A stretch of DNA of 64,000 bases from the NCBI RefSeq assembly GCF_001659785.1, contig NZ_CP015961.1:1984001-2048000 (forward strand), written 5' to 3'. Made by a program: the position numbers and the translations under genes. Positions 1 to 9,354 of the stretch are shown one piece after another; the first letter of the stretch is position 1; each line of letters starts with the position of its first letter. The notes under the pieces were generated by a model. The model did no database searches, had not been told where the DNA came from, and was given only the letters and a program-made list of their open reading frames with translations. The DNA comes from Dietzia timorensis (GTDB lineage: Bacteria > Actinomycetota > Actinomycetes > Mycobacteriales > Mycobacteriaceae).

Positions 1-730
1 CCGGGTTCGGGCGAGGTCCACCACCCTGGCCGCCGCCCTGAGGACGACGATCACCCTGGGGGCGGGCGCCCGGACGGGGCCCTCCCTGGCCGGGACGAGC
101 GCCACCCTGCGGGCGAGGTCCGCCCTGGCCGGCGGCCGGGCGCTGTCCGCCCGGTCCGGGGCGGGGTCCGCCGGGCCCCGGCGCCGGACGGGGCGCGGGA
201 CGAGCAGACTGGCCGCCGGTGGAAAAGGGATTGTTGCCGACGCGCGGCACCTTCGGACCCGGCTTCGGTCCGGGGCGAGCGCCGGGCTTGGGTGCAGCCT
301 CGCTCGAGGGCTTCGGCGCGGCGTCCGCAGTCGCCTCAGCCGCCGGCTTGGCCGCCGCGGGCTTCGGAGTGCTCGCGGGGGACGGCTTTTCCGCCGGCGC
401 GGGGCCGGGCTTCGCGGCCGGAACCGGCTTTGCCGAGGACGGCTTCGGGCCCGGTGTGGCCGCGGACGGGGTGGCCTTCGGCGCGGCCTTTTTTGCGCCG
501 GGCTTCGGCCCATCGGACTTCGCCGACTTGGCCGGGGCCTTGTCGGCCGATGCGGAGGCGCCACCCGAGGACTCGGGGAATGCCTCTCTGAGTCGCCGAA
601 CCACCGGAACTTCCAGGGTCGACGATGCGGACTTGACGAATTCTCCCTGCTCGCGCAGCTTCGCCAAGACCTCCTTGCTCGTTACGTTGAGCTCTTTCGC
701 GATCTCGTGGACGCGGGGCTTTCCTGCCAC
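1..730 (-). CDS. infB: Translation initiation factor IF-2, N-terminal part (cut by window edge)
   Basis: IF-2 is the GTPase that places fMet-tRNA on the 30S subunit. Only the first 243 codons are here; the gene runs off the left edge. Reading inward from a GTG at 730, the protein starts [16 protein letters not shown], the IF2_N domain typical of IF-2 (about residues 1-50). A long low-complexity linker rich in Ala, Pro, Lys and then Gly-Pro-Arg repeats follows. The GTPase domain lies outside the window. A strong AGGAGAAAA ribosome-binding site directly precedes the GTG. It is the last visible gene of the rimP-nusA-ylxR-infB group, 123 bp after ylxR. The GC-rich repeats at 1-200 are this linker, not a DNA repeat element. 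Confidence 0.95.
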   Translation of the reverse strand, partial: MAGKPRVHEIAKELNVTSKEVLAKLREQGEFVKSASSTLEVPVVRRLREAFPESSGGASASADKAPAKSAKSDGPKPGAKKAAPKATPSAATPGPKPSSAKPVPAAKPGPAPAEKPSPASTPKPAAAKPAAEATADAAPKPSSEAAPKPGARPGPKPGPKVPRVGNNPFSTGGQSARPAPRPAPGPGGPRPGPGGQRPAAGQGGPRPQGGARPGQGGPRPGARPQGDRRPQGGGQGGGPRPNP

Positions 731-853
731 TTTTCTCCTGTCCTGTAGGGACTAGAAGGCGACATGGCAGGTCGCTTTCAAGCCCCTAATGCTTTCCGAT
801 ATCCGTTCATCGTTTCGACTTCACGGTGTTCTCATCGGTTGCGGTCCATTTCT

Positions 854-1186
854 TCACTCCTCCTCCCCTGCGTCTGACGCAGGAGGGATCGTCTGGTCGC
901 CACATAGCCGGGCGACAAACTCGTTTAACGCCGAAACGTCGGCATTCAGTCCCACGCGAAGCGACCTCGGAAAGGCCTTCCGCTCGAGTGCGGTCCGAAC
1001 GCAGTCGGCATTGCGGTGAACCCAGGCTCCGCGACCGTCCATAGTCCCTGGCCGGTCGGGAACGATCGCCGAACCGTGCTCCACGGCGACCACGCGGACG
1101 AGGTCGCCGGAAACCGGCTCGCTTCGGCGGCAACCCACGCACGTGCGTACGGGGCCACATCGATTCGCAGGCTGTGAATCACTCAA
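854..1186 (-). CDS. ylxR: YlxR family RNA-binding protein
   Basis: A 110-residue YlxR/DUF448 protein. The family signature RTCVGCRR is at residues 14-21, and a second conserved patch (GRGAWVHRNADC) is near residues 52-63. Family members are small RNA-binding proteins encoded between nusA and infB in most Gram-positive bacteria, and here the gene has exactly that position. The C-terminus ends in an acidic GEEE tail. ATG at 1186 is the natural start because the signature lies close to it. Its cellular role is poorly defined in the family, so only the family call is firm. Confidence 0.92.
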   Translation of the reverse strand: MSDSQPANRCGPVRTCVGCRRSEPVSGDLVRVVAVEHGSAIVPDRPGTMDGRGAWVHRNADCVRTALERKAFPRSLRVGLNADVSALNEFVARLCGDQTIPPASDAGEEE

Positions 1187-1351
1187 GTGACTCGCCCTTC
1201 CTCGATTCCGAATCCACCAGTTACGACCTTAGGCCGGTTTTCGCGGCACGCCTAATAGGTCCGCCTCTGCGGCGGCAACTCATCGAGCGTTCCGTTTACC
1301 TTCCGGTAAAAGTCGCAGAAGCTGAGTTTACCGCGAATTCGACCAGATGAC

Positions 1352-2371
1352 TTAATCGACGCCCGGTACCTCAATGGGATCGGAGGTGTCGGCATCGGAG
1401 CGGATGTCGATGCGCCAGCCCGTGAGGCGATGCGCGAGTCGGGCATTCTGCCCTTCTTTCCCGATCGCCAGCGACAGCTGGTAGTCGGGCACTACTACGC
1501 GGGCGGCCTTGTTGACCTCGTCGACGACATCCACCGAGACGACCTTCGATGGCGACAAGGCGTTACCCACAAAGATCGCGGGATCGGAGTCCCAGTCGAT
1601 GATGTCGATCTTCTCGCCGCCGAGTTCGGCCATCACGTTGCGTACGCGCGCACCCATTGGCCCGATGCACGCGCCCTTGGCGTTGAGACCATTGACGTGA
1701 GCGGACACCGCGATCTTCGACCGGTGCCCGGCCTCGCGCGCAATGGACGAGATCTCCACCGATCCGTCCTCGATCTCGGGCACCTCGAGACGGAACAGCC
1801 CGCGGACGAGGTCCGGGTGCGTCCGGGAGAGATTGATCGTCGTCGACCGCGGCCCCTTCGTCACGCCGACGACGAAGCATTTGATGCGCTCGCCGTGCGG
1901 GTAGCGTTCGCCGGGTACCTGCTCCGAAGGCATGATCGTGCCCTCGGTGCCGCCGCTTTCGGGCCCGAGCCGGACGACCACGATGCCGCGGTCGTTAGCG
2001 CGCGCATCCGATTGGATCACGCCGGAGATGATCTCTCCCTCACGCGCCTGGAACTCGTTGTACGTCTTCGCCGAATCCGCTTCCCGCAAGCGGTTCATGA
2101 TGATCTGGCGGGCGGTGGACGCGGCGACGCGGCCGAAATCGCTGGGCGTGTCGTCGAACTCGCCGATCTGGTTGCCCTCGTCGTCGAGCTCCGCAACGAG
2201 CACTCGCACCGAACCCGCCTTGCGGTTCACCTCGACGCGCGCGGGCCGTTGGGCGCCGGGAGTGTGCTGGTACGCCGTCAGAAGCGCACTTTCCAATGTG
2301 ACAAGAAGGTCCTCGAGAGAGATTTCTCGTTCAGCGCTCAACAGCTTGAGGGCCGTCATGTCTATATTCAT
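1352..2371 (-). CDS. nusA: Transcription termination/antitermination factor NusA
   Basis: NusA binds RNA polymerase and nascent RNA and modulates pausing, termination and antitermination. The 339-residue protein has an N-terminal RNAP-binding domain (1-105), an S1 domain (about 110-180) and two KH domains, with GxxG-type loops CIGPMGARV (235-243) and IGKEGQNAR (303-311). The C-terminus is short and lacks the acidic repeats of proteobacterial NusA, as is usual in actinobacteria. It lies 35 bp downstream of rimP and 165 bp upstream of ylxR. I see no convincing terminator in the 1187-1351 gap, so read-through to ylxR-infB is likely. Confidence 0.97.
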   Translation of the reverse strand: MNIDMTALKLLSAEREISLEDLLVTLESALLTAYQHTPGAQRPARVEVNRKAGSVRVLVAELDDEGNQIGEFDDTPSDFGRVAASTARQIIMNRLREADSAKTYNEFQAREGEIISGVIQSDARANDRGIVVVRLGPESGGTEGTIMPSEQVPGERYPHGERIKCFVVGVTKGPRSTTINLSRTHPDLVRGLFRLEVPEIEDGSVEISSIAREAGHRSKIAVSAHVNGLNAKGACIGPMGARVRNVMAELGGEKIDIIDWDSDPAIFVGNALSPSKVVSVDVVDEVNKAARVVVPDYQLSLAIGKEGQNARLAHRLTGWRIDIRSDADTSDPIEVPGVD

Positions 2372-2406
2372 TGCAGCTTCCGTCTCCTAGCCAAAAGACT
2401 CTCGAA

Positions 2407-2946
2407 TTATGAGTCTGCCACTAACCGGTCGATCTCGTCCTGTGGTGGAGAGGAAAACTCTACCTGGACCACTGCGCGCTCGATGTCACCGAGGCCGACC
2501 CACTGCGCGTGCAGGCTCTTTCCCGCCTTGAAAACCAGCCACACGCGCCCACCGGGTTCGTCGACGTCACCGATCCGCGCCTTGTGTCCCCTCCCCTTCT
2601 CGCCAATGACGTCGGAGAGCGCATCCGTGCTGGCGAACGCGATCTCGGCCTTCCTGCCCCGTGCGCGGCGGAAGTGCCTCGGCGTTTCCAGCGGTGCGCC
2701 CACTCCCCGGCTCGATACCTCGAGGATCACCTTCTGTTCGGTCGATCCCCACCCCTGCGACGGTGCGTCGAGCGCGTTCGAAATCTCGGCAAGCTCGTCG
2801 AGCCCGACCGGATTGTCGCCGTCGACGATGATCTTCACGCTGGCGGCCCCCTCGGACGTGCCCGAATCGTCGATGCGGTCGACGTCCAGGCCGAACTGGG
2901 AAACGATCGCCTCGATGGTGGCTCGGTCCTGTTCGGAGAGAATCAC
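2407..2946 (-). CDS. rimP: Ribosome maturation factor RimP
   Basis: RimP assists 30S subunit assembly. The 179-residue protein has the alpha/beta N-terminal domain with the VSSRGVGAPLETPRHFRRARG stretch corresponding to the family's S-PG-DRPL region (about residues 78-98; here with GAPLETPRHF), and a C-terminal SH3-like barrel. It starts with GTG at 2946, with a purine-rich AAAGGGG upstream. It heads the minus-strand rimP-nusA-ylxR-infB operon and is divergent from the TAT lipoprotein gene at 3108; both promoters must lie in the 161-bp gap. Length and context match the family. Confidence 0.95.
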   Translation of the reverse strand: MILSEQDRATIEAIVSQFGLDVDRIDDSGTSEGAASVKIIVDGDNPVGLDELAEISNALDAPSQGWGSTEQKVILEVSSRGVGAPLETPRHFRRARGRKAEIAFASTDALSDVIGEKGRGHKARIGDVDEPGGRVWLVFKAGKSLHAQWVGLGDIERAVVQVEFSSPPQDEIDRLVADS

Positions 2947-3107
2947 GACTCACCGCCCCTTTCGTATGCTCGTATGAGTGCCGAGCTTACCGGCCCCGCC
3001 TCACAGGGCCACGCACCCGCAGGCGGTAAACAAGTGCGATGGAATGGCCGTAAGGTGCCTCCCGGCACCGACCGCTCCCCAAACGAACCGAACCGAGGAG
3101 ATTCACG

Positions 3108-3644
3108 ATGAGGCACAGTCCCGGGCCGACCCGCCGCGAACTGTTCAAACTCGTCGGACTCGCAGCGGGTATCGCGGTCGTCGGCGGTTCGGTCGCCGGG
3201 TGTGGGGAGCTCGATTCCGAGCAGCAGAACGTGCTCGTGGATTCGTGGCGTATGTCGCGTTCGGATATCGCACTGGCGGAATCTGCGCGCGAACAGTTCG
3301 GCCCCGAGTCCGCTGAATACGGCGCCCTCGATCGCGTAATCGAGGCGCGCACCGTGCACCGCGATGCGCTCGTCGAGGCTCTCAAGGCCGCCGGAGAGGA
3401 GTTGCCGCAAGAATACTCCGAAGGTGAAGGCGAGGGTGAAGACACGGCCGCCCCTGCCCCGGAGAGCGGCGAGCCGGCCACACTGGATCAGGTCGTCGAG
3501 GCGCTCACGGCCTCGAGCCGGACGGCCCGGGAAGCCGCAGCGATCCTCGAGGGTTACCCGAGCGCGCTGGCCGGCTCGGTCGGCGCTGCATGTAGCGCGT
3601 TGGCCCAGGTCTCGCTCGGCGTGGCGCTGGGCCTGACGCAGTAG
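3108..3644 (+). CDS. Twin-arginine-exported lipoprotein of unknown function (Rv2843-like position)
   Basis: A 178-residue protein. Its N-terminus has a twin-arginine motif (TRRELFK, residues 8-14), a hydrophobic stretch (VGLAAGIAVVGG) and a lipobox ending VAGC. It is therefore probably exported folded by Tat and lipidated at the Cys near residue 32. The mature part is mainly helical, with an acidic Glu-Gly linker (about residues 103-110) and an Ala-rich C-terminal half. GAGGAG precedes the ATG. It is followed 31 bp later by the DUF4439 gene. The same lipoprotein-like plus DUF4439 pair sits between rimP and proS in mycobacteria (Rv2843-Rv2844). Function is unknown; the Tat route suggests a cofactor or a tight fold. 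Confidence 0.75.
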   Translation: MRHSPGPTRRELFKLVGLAAGIAVVGGSVAGCGELDSEQQNVLVDSWRMSRSDIALAESAREQFGPESAEYGALDRVIEARTVHRDALVEALKAAGEELPQEYSEGEGEGEDTAAPAPESGEPATLDQVVEALTASSRTAREAAAILEGYPSALAGSVGAACSALAQVSLGVALGLTQ

Positions 3645-3675
3645 GACGAAGAGGAAAAAGGGAGCTCACGCATAC

Positions 3676-4077
3676 ATGACGAACTTCGACGGCATCCGCT
3701 CCGAACACGCGGCCGCCTACGGCTATGGGCTCATCCTCCCGCTCGCGGATTCGTCCATCAACGCCGCGTGCCGGCGGATGCTCGAACAGCACCGCTCGCT
3801 CGCGGACCGCGCCCAGTTGCTTTGGCCGGAGGCTCCCCCGGCGGAGGCCGGATACAGCACGAGCGAAGCGCTCGAGACGTCGTGGGATGCGCTGATCTTC
3901 GCCGTCAGACTCGAATCGGATGCATGCGAGGGTTGGGCCTCGCAACTGGCCGCCGAGGATCAGACAGAGGAGCAGCGCGCTTTCGCGGCCGAGGCCTTGG
4001 AGAAGGCGACGGTCCAGATGGCAAGGTGGCGTAACATCATCCCCGGAGCCCCGTTCTCCCCGCTTCCCGGCCTGTAG
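3676..4077 (+). CDS. Ferritin-like DUF4439 domain protein
   Basis: A 133-residue, mostly helical protein matching the DUF4439 ferritin-like family (Rv2844 in M. tuberculosis). The pattern EHAAAYGYGLI near the N-terminus and a later EQHRSLADR resemble the helix-borne Glu/His positions of ferritin-like bundles. I cannot confirm metal binding, since the second Glu/His set is not evident. It has no signal peptide, so it is probably cytoplasmic, unlike the Tat lipoprotein it follows in the same operon. The gene converges on proS with a 39-bp gap. Family and neighbourhood are secure; function is not. Confidence 0.8.
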   Translation: MTNFDGIRSEHAAAYGYGLILPLADSSINAACRRMLEQHRSLADRAQLLWPEAPPAEAGYSTSEALETSWDALIFAVRLESDACEGWASQLAAEDQTEEQRAFAAEALEKATVQMARWRNIIPGAPFSPLPGL

Positions 4078-4116
4078 CAGTCGTCCGGCGGGGAGCCCGC
4101 GGCCGCGAATGCGCTC

Positions 4117-5862
4117 CTAGCCACGCAGCGTCGCGATGATCGCATCGGCGGCACCGTCCACGGGGACCTGAGTGACCTCGCCGGTCGCGCGTTCGCGAAG
4201 CTCGACGGTGCCCTCGGACCAGCCGCGTCCGACCACGACGACCCACGGCATGCCCACGAGCTCGGAGTCCTTGAACTTCACGCCCGGCGAGGCCTTGCGG
4301 TCGTCGAACAAGACCTGCAGTCCTGCCTCGTCGAAGGCCTCCGCGAGCTCCTCGGCGCCGCGCGCGGCCTCCTCGTCCTTGTTCGCGATGACGACGTGCA
4401 CGTCGAATGGTGCCGCCGCGGCCGGCCACGACAGCCCCTTCCCGTCCGCGCGCTGCTCGGCAAGAACTGCCATCAGGCGGGACACGCCGATGCCGTAGGA
4501 ACCCATCGTCACCCGCGCCGGTTTGCCATCTTCACCGAGAACGTCGAAACCGAAGGCGTCGGTGTACTTGCGGCCGAGCTGGAAAATGTGGCCGATCTCG
4601 ATTCCGCGCTGCAGAGTCAATGTGCCGGAGCCGTCCGGCGCCGGATCGCCCTCGCGCACCTCTGCGGCCTCGATGGTGCCGCTCGGGGTGAAGTCGCGTC
4701 CGCAGACGAGATCGACGACGTGTCGGTTCGGCTCATCGGCGCCGGAAATCCACGCCGTGCCCATAACGATGCGCGGGTCTACAAGGAACCGAACCTCGTT
4801 GCGCTCGAGCCCGCGGGGACCGATGTATCCCTTGACCAGGAACGGATTGTTCTTGAAGTCCTCCTCGTCGAGGAGCTCCACGGTCGCGGGTTCGAATGAG
4901 GCCTCGAGACGCTTCATGTCCACCTCGCGATCGCCCGGCACGCCGATGCCGACGAGTTCGGGCTCCTTCCCGGGCTCGGTGACCTTCACCATGACGCACT
5001 TGAGCGTGTCGGCTCCCGTGACGGTACGGCCGAGGTCAGCGGCATTGGCCCACTCGACCAGCGCGTCGATCGTCGTCGCGTCCGGGGTGTCGTGCACGAC
5101 CGCCTCGGGCGTGGCGGCGTAGTCCAGGGCCTCGGGGGCCGGGGTCGTCACCGCCTCAACGTTCGCGGCGTAGTCGCCGCCGGTCGAGCGGACGAAGGTG
5201 TCTTCGCCGGCGGGAGCGACGGCGAGGAACTCCTCCGACGCCGAACCGCCCATCGCCCCTGAGGTTGCCTTGACGATCACGTAGTCCACTCCGAGGCGGT
5301 CGAAGATGCGCTGGTACGCGCCGCGGTGTGCCTCATACGACCGGTCGAGCCCGGCATCGTCGACGTCAAAGGAATACGAGTCCTTCATCACGAACTCACG
5401 GCCGCGCAGGATGCCGGCTCGGGGACGTTCCTCGTCGCGATATTTCGTCTGGATCTGGTACAGCGTCGCGGGCAGATCCTTGTAGGAGGAGTACTCACCC
5501 TGCACGGTGAGCGTGAACAGCTCCTCGTGCGTCGGGCCGAGCAGCATGTCCGCGCCCTTGCGGTCCTTGACGCGGAACAGCGACGGGCCGTACTCCGTCC
5601 AGCGGTTGCTCTTCTCGTACGGCTCGCGCGGCAGCAGAGCGGGCAGGAGGATCTCCTGGCCGCCGATGGCGTTCATCTCCTCGCGCACGATGTCCTCGAT
5701 GCGGCGGAGAGTGCGCAGGCCAAGCGGCAGCCAGGAGTACACACCTGGCGCGACCCGGCGCACATAACCGGCACGAACCAGCAGCTTATGGCTGATCACC
5801 TCGGCATCGGCGGGATCGTCGCGAAGGGTACGGAGGAACAAATGAGATAGGCGCTCAATCAC
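4117..5862 (-). CDS. proS: Prolyl-tRNA synthetase, bacterial type with editing domain
   Basis: Class II aminoacyl-tRNA synthetase charging tRNA-Pro. Class II motif 2 (RDEERPR, about residues 142-148) and motif 3 ([10 protein letters not shown], near 450) flank a large insertion (about 200-400), the INS editing domain of bacterial ProRS, which hydrolyses Ala-tRNA-Pro. The C-terminal anticodon-binding domain follows. I place the start at GTG 5862 ([14 protein letters not shown], 581 residues), matching the about 582-residue mycobacterial enzyme. An in-frame start at 5913 would add 17 residues of no recognisable homology. The gene is divergent from yaaA and converges on the DUF4439 gene. Confidence 0.95.
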   Translation of the reverse strand: MIERLSHLFLRTLRDDPADAEVISHKLLVRAGYVRRVAPGVYSWLPLGLRTLRRIEDIVREEMNAIGGQEILLPALLPREPYEKSNRWTEYGPSLFRVKDRKGADMLLGPTHEELFTLTVQGEYSSYKDLPATLYQIQTKYRDEERPRAGILRGREFVMKDSYSFDVDDAGLDRSYEAHRGAYQRIFDRLGVDYVIVKATSGAMGGSASEEFLAVAPAGEDTFVRSTGGDYAANVEAVTTPAPEALDYAATPEAVVHDTPDATTIDALVEWANAADLGRTVTGADTLKCVMVKVTEPGKEPELVGIGVPGDREVDMKRLEASFEPATVELLDEEDFKNNPFLVKGYIGPRGLERNEVRFLVDPRIVMGTAWISGADEPNRHVVDLVCGRDFTPSGTIEAAEVREGDPAPDGSGTLTLQRGIEIGHIFQLGRKYTDAFGFDVLGEDGKPARVTMGSYGIGVSRLMAVLAEQRADGKGLSWPAAAAPFDVHVVIANKDEEAARGAEELAEAFDEAGLQVLFDDRKASPGVKFKDSELVGMPWVVVVGRGWSEGTVELRERATGEVTQVPVDGAADAIIATLRG

Positions 5863-5940
5863 GGTTACCCAGGTTATCCGCAGCGCCGCCCCGCCGCCCA
5901 CCAGACCCCGCAATTCGCCGCGCGACTATTCTTGACGATC

Positions 5941-6711
5941 GTGCGTATTCTGCTTCCCCCTTCGGAAACAAAGTCCTTCGGCGGTTCGGGGGCTCCCCTC
6001 GACGTCGAGGCGATGCACTTCGCCGAACACCACGGGATGACGTCGCTGCGCCGCGATCTCATCTCCGAACTGTCCGCACTGTGCGCAGGACCCGCAGCGC
6101 CTGCCGCGAAGGCGCTCGGCCTGTCGGAGAAACAGGCGCCGGCCGAGCTCGAGGCCAACGCCGAGCTGCTGTCCGCCCCGACGGCACCGGCGATTACGCG
6201 CTACACCGGCGTCCTGTACGACGCCCTCGACTTCGGCTCCCTGACCAAGGCTCGCAAGGACCGCGCACGCAGCACCATTCTCGTGGGCTCGGCGTTATTC
6301 GGTCTCGTCGGTGCCGACGATCAGATCCCGCATTACAGGCTCAGCGCCTCGTCGTCATTGCCGAAAGGCGGCACCCTACGGAGCCGGTGGGCAGGACCGT
6401 TGACCGAGGCAGTGGCGGATTTCGGGGAGGAGCTCGTCGTCGACCTGCGCAGCGGGGGCTATCGCGCGCTCGGACCAGTACCCGGTGCTGTGACGGTCGA
6501 CGTGGTCAGCGTGTTGCCCGACGGCAGCCGCAAGGTGATCACCCACTTCAACAAGAATTACAAGGGCGCGCTCACTCGAGCGCTTGTGTCCTCGCGCGCG
6601 AACATCGATGACGTGAAATCGCTTCGCCGCGCGGCGTCGAAGGCCGGTATCGATCTCGCCGCCGAAGGAGACAACGCCCGCGCACTCACCATGCTGCTGC
6701 ACGAACAATAA
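5941..6711 (+). CDS. yaaA: YaaA family peroxide stress protein
   Basis: The 256-residue protein begins MRILLPPSETK, the hallmark N-terminus of the YaaA/DUF328 family. It has further family motifs RYTGVLYDALDF (about residues 80-91) and HFNKNYKGAL near the C-terminus. In E. coli, YaaA limits damage from hydrogen peroxide by lowering free iron, and a DNA-binding fold has been described for the family. I chose GTG 5941 over TTG 5932 because PPSETK normally lies 5-6 residues from the start. It is divergent from proS, with only about 78 bp between the two starts. Confidence 0.9.
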   Translation: MRILLPPSETKSFGGSGAPLDVEAMHFAEHHGMTSLRRDLISELSALCAGPAAPAAKALGLSEKQAPAELEANAELLSAPTAPAITRYTGVLYDALDFGSLTKARKDRARSTILVGSALFGLVGADDQIPHYRLSASSSLPKGGTLRSRWAGPLTEAVADFGEELVVDLRSGGYRALGPVPGAVTVDVVSVLPDGSRKVITHFNKNYKGALTRALVSSRANIDDVKSLRRAASKAGIDLAAEGDNARALTMLLHEQ

Positions 6712-6829
6712 ACACACCCCTAACGAATTCTTCGGCAACTCCTGGCGCGTCTGGCCTCGCCTCGGGGGTCGAAGGTGTATTCCACAAAAGGTAAGTAACC
6801 AATTACTTCCGGAGTGCGATTCACCTCTC

Positions 6830-8182
6830 ATGCCCACGTATCGCGAGCGCTTCGTTTCCCGGCCCGAGCCGGAGGCAACCCGGCGGGACCGGGTTCTCCC
6901 CCGCATGCTTCTCGTCGTGCTCGGGGTCACCTGCGTTCTCGCCCTCGCCTTCCTGGTGACGTTCCCCGACGACCAGCTGCCGTATTGGGGAATCTACAAC
7001 CTGGTCACCGACCTGCACGTCTATCGCTGGGGTGGAGAGTTCGTCCACGCCGGGCTGCCGCTCTACGACGGTCTTATCCATTCCCTCGACCCGGGGCAGA
7101 GCTGGCGCGGACCGATGCCGTACACATACACGCCGTTCTCTGCGGCGCTGTTCGTGGTCCTCGCGAACCTGTCTTTCCAGCTCATGGAGGCGTCCTGGCT
7201 CGCGCTCAACGTGGCGTCGACCGTGGTCGTGTGTTGGACGATGCTCACGTGGCTCGGCTATCGCCGCGATCTCCGACTCGTCTGGGCATCGGTGTTCTTC
7301 GCGGGAACCATGGTCTTCGTCGAGCCCGTTCGGACGACGCTGTGGCTAGGTCAAATCAATTTGGTGCTGCTCGCACTCATGGTTCTCGATGCCTCGGGCC
7401 GAGGAGTCTTTCGCGGGTCGCTCACAGGAATTGCCGCGGGCATCAAGCTCACCCCCGGGTTCATGTGGATCCATTACCTCGTCACCAAGCAGTACCGCAC
7501 CGTACTCGCAGGCGGCGCGGCCTTCGTCGGCACGATCGTCATCGGTGCCATCGCCGCGCCGAGCTCCTCGCTGGGGTATTGGACCGGCGGACTCTTCGAG
7601 GCCGAGCGCATCGGCGATGTGGCCGCACCAAGTAACCAGTCGATCAGCGGGGTTCTCGCGTGGTACATCTTCGATGACGCCACGCCTCGCTGGGCGTGGC
7701 TCATCGCAGCGCTCATCTGTGCCGCCGTCGGGCTCGGTGTGGCCTATCGCGTGCACTTTCGGGGCCAACCGCAACTGGCGTTCGTCCTGTCGGGCATGAC
7801 GGGCTGCGTCGTGTCCCCGTTCTCCTGGGGGCACCACTGGGTCTGGTTCGTTCCCCTCATGGTCGTGCTCGTGCACCTTCTGCTCGAACGGGCACGCCGC
7901 GGCTGGGCTCTGCTCGCGTGGCTACTCCCCTTTGCGCTCTACTTTCTGGTCGGCGCATGGACATTCACGTTCGAAGCGGCCGAGCAGCCCGAGGGCGTCT
8001 GGGTGGGCACGGGGTGGTTCATGTCGGCACAGGCTCTCAACGAGCCCTTCGGCATCGTCCTGCGAGAGCCGTATCTCGTGGTCTGGATTCTCACCATGAT
8101 CGGCGCGTGGCTACTCGTGCGCCGAGCACCCACGAGCGTGGCCGGCTCGCACTCCGCTATCAACAAGACGAACGCCGGCTAG
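6830..8182 (+). CDS. GT87 family polyprenyl-phosphate-dependent mannosyltransferase
   Basis: A 450-residue polytopic membrane protein with about ten hydrophobic segments. After the first segment comes an extracytoplasmic loop with VTDLHVYRWGGEFV, where D61 is the likely GT-C catalytic Asp, and PYTYTPFSAALF (about 99-110), typical of GT87. Other conserved pieces are GQINLVLLALM and KLTPGF. GT87 members in this order (PimE, MptC) add alpha-1,2-mannose to PIMs or lipomannan from polyprenyl-phosphomannose at the outer face of the membrane. Which glycolipid this one serves is not visible. Its stop codon overlaps the cobA stop in a shared CTAG. Confidence 0.85.
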   Translation: MPTYRERFVSRPEPEATRRDRVLPRMLLVVLGVTCVLALAFLVTFPDDQLPYWGIYNLVTDLHVYRWGGEFVHAGLPLYDGLIHSLDPGQSWRGPMPYTYTPFSAALFVVLANLSFQLMEASWLALNVASTVVVCWTMLTWLGYRRDLRLVWASVFFAGTMVFVEPVRTTLWLGQINLVLLALMVLDASGRGVFRGSLTGIAAGIKLTPGFMWIHYLVTKQYRTVLAGGAAFVGTIVIGAIAAPSSSLGYWTGGLFEAERIGDVAAPSNQSISGVLAWYIFDDATPRWAWLIAALICAAVGLGVAYRVHFRGQPQLAFVLSGMTGCVVSPFSWGHHWVWFVPLMVVLVHLLLERARRGWALLAWLLPFALYFLVGAWTFTFEAAEQPEGVWVGTGWFMSAQALNEPFGIVLREPYLVVWILTMIGAWLLVRRAPTSVAGSHSAINKTNAG

Positions 8183-9354
8183 AGCCGGTCGGGCGCCAAA
8201 ACCTGCGGCAGACCGGCGACCTCGCCGATCACGATGATCGCCGGAGGAACGACGTTCTCCGCAGCCATGACCTCCCGCAGGCTCGCCAGAGTGGCATCGA
8301 CTCGCCGCTCGGTGGACAGCGACGCCGACTCGATGATCGACACCGGGGTATCTGCAGGTCGTCCGCCCTCGATCAACGCATCGGCGATCGCGGGTCCGTT
8401 CTTCACCGCCATGAGAAGCACGACAGTGCCGCGCATCGCCGCGACAGCCGGCCAATTGACCAGTGACTTCTCGTGCCCCGGCGGCACGTGGCCTGAGATT
8501 ACGGTGACCTCGTGGGTCACCCCGCGATGGGTGACCGTCACCCCGCCGAGCGCCGGGCCTGCGAACGCGCTGGTCACGCCCGGAACGACGAATGTGGGAA
8601 TGCTGTGTTCGGCGAGCGCGAGCGCCTCTTCATAGCCGCGCCCGAACAGGAAATTATCCCCGCCCTTGAAGCGAACCACGAACTTCCCCGCCTTCGCGTG
8701 CTCGATCATCGCTTCGTTGATCGCCTGCTGGGCCATCTGCCGCCCATACGGGATTTTTGCCGCGTCAATGATTTCCGTACCGGCAGGCACGTCAGCGAGC
8801 ACCCGCTGCGGCGCAAGCCGATCGGCAATGATGACGTCGGCCTGCATGAGCAATTCGCGGCCGCGGAGTGTGAGCATCCCGTCATCGCCCGGCCCGCCGC
8901 CGACGAGCGCGACCGTACCCTTGAGCTCCTCGGCAACTCCAACACTGCCGTCTCCACCGTTCCTCAGCTCCGCGTCTGCCCGCGCCACGGGAATGCGGGC
9001 GCTCCGGACTGCAGCTACGATGGCCTCGGGAAATGCGCCCGCCTCCGCTCCCTCGATCGCAGGTTCATCTCCGGTGACCACGAGAAGCCCTGCGCCCTCG
9101 AGAACCGAATCCGACCACGTATCGCGGTGGACACGGACTCCCCCGGGAAGTTCTTCCAGAGTCGCGCGGACGTCTGCGGCAACGATGGTCACCGAGGCGC
9201 CGGCGTCAACCAGCGACGGCACCACACGATGCGCGCCCCGCCCGCCGCCGAGAACGACGACGTCGATTCCGGACACGTCTATGGGAGCGGAAAATGGTGC
9301 GGTCGCAGAACTCGAGGAGTTCGAGCCGGATCCGGGGGCAGCGGAAATGTTCAC
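8179..9354 (-). CDS. cobA: Uroporphyrinogen-III C-methyltransferase fused to a CysG-like N-terminal domain
   Basis: SUMT makes precorrin-2 from uroporphyrinogen III, the entry step to cobalamin and siroheme. Residues 25-140 form a Rossmann-like domain (VVVLGGGRGAHRVVPSLVDAGA) related to precorrin-2 dehydrogenase. From about residue 145 runs the tetrapyrrole methylase domain, with GGGPGDDGMLTLRGRELL, DRL, RFKGGDNFLFGRG and PGVTSAFAGPALGG motifs. A long version like this occurs in M. tuberculosis (Rv2847c). The GTG start overlaps the cobB stop by 4 bp (GTGA), so translation is coupled. It is the last gene of the cobalamin operon. Confidence 0.93.
   Translation of the reverse strand: MNISAAPGSGSNSSSSATAPFSAPIDVSGIDVVVLGGGRGAHRVVPSLVDAGASVTIVAADVRATLEELPGGVRVHRDTWSDSVLEGAGLLVVTGDEPAIEGAEAGAFPEAIVAAVRSARIPVARADAELRNGGDGSVGVAEELKGTVALVGGGPGDDGMLTLRGRELLMQADVIIADRLAPQRVLADVPAGTEIIDAAKIPYGRQMAQQAINEAMIEHAKAGKFVVRFKGGDNFLFGRGYEEALALAEHSIPTFVVPGVTSAFAGPALGGVTVTHRGVTHEVTVISGHVPPGHEKSLVNWPAVAAMRGTVVLLMAVKNGPAIADALIEGGRPADTPVSIIESASLSTERRVDATLASLREVMAAENVVPPAIIVIGEVAGLPQVLAPDRL

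Noticed and set aside
1-200. GC-rich tandem-like repeats at the left edge
   Set aside because: They encode the Gly-Pro-Arg linker of IF-2; not a CRISPR or DNA-level repeat array, as spacing and units are irregular.
1430-2977. 515-codon open frame on the plus strand opposite nusA and rimP
   Set aside because: It is antisense to two genes with clear protein homology; composition is Arg/Asp/Val-rich as expected of a GC-bias shadow.
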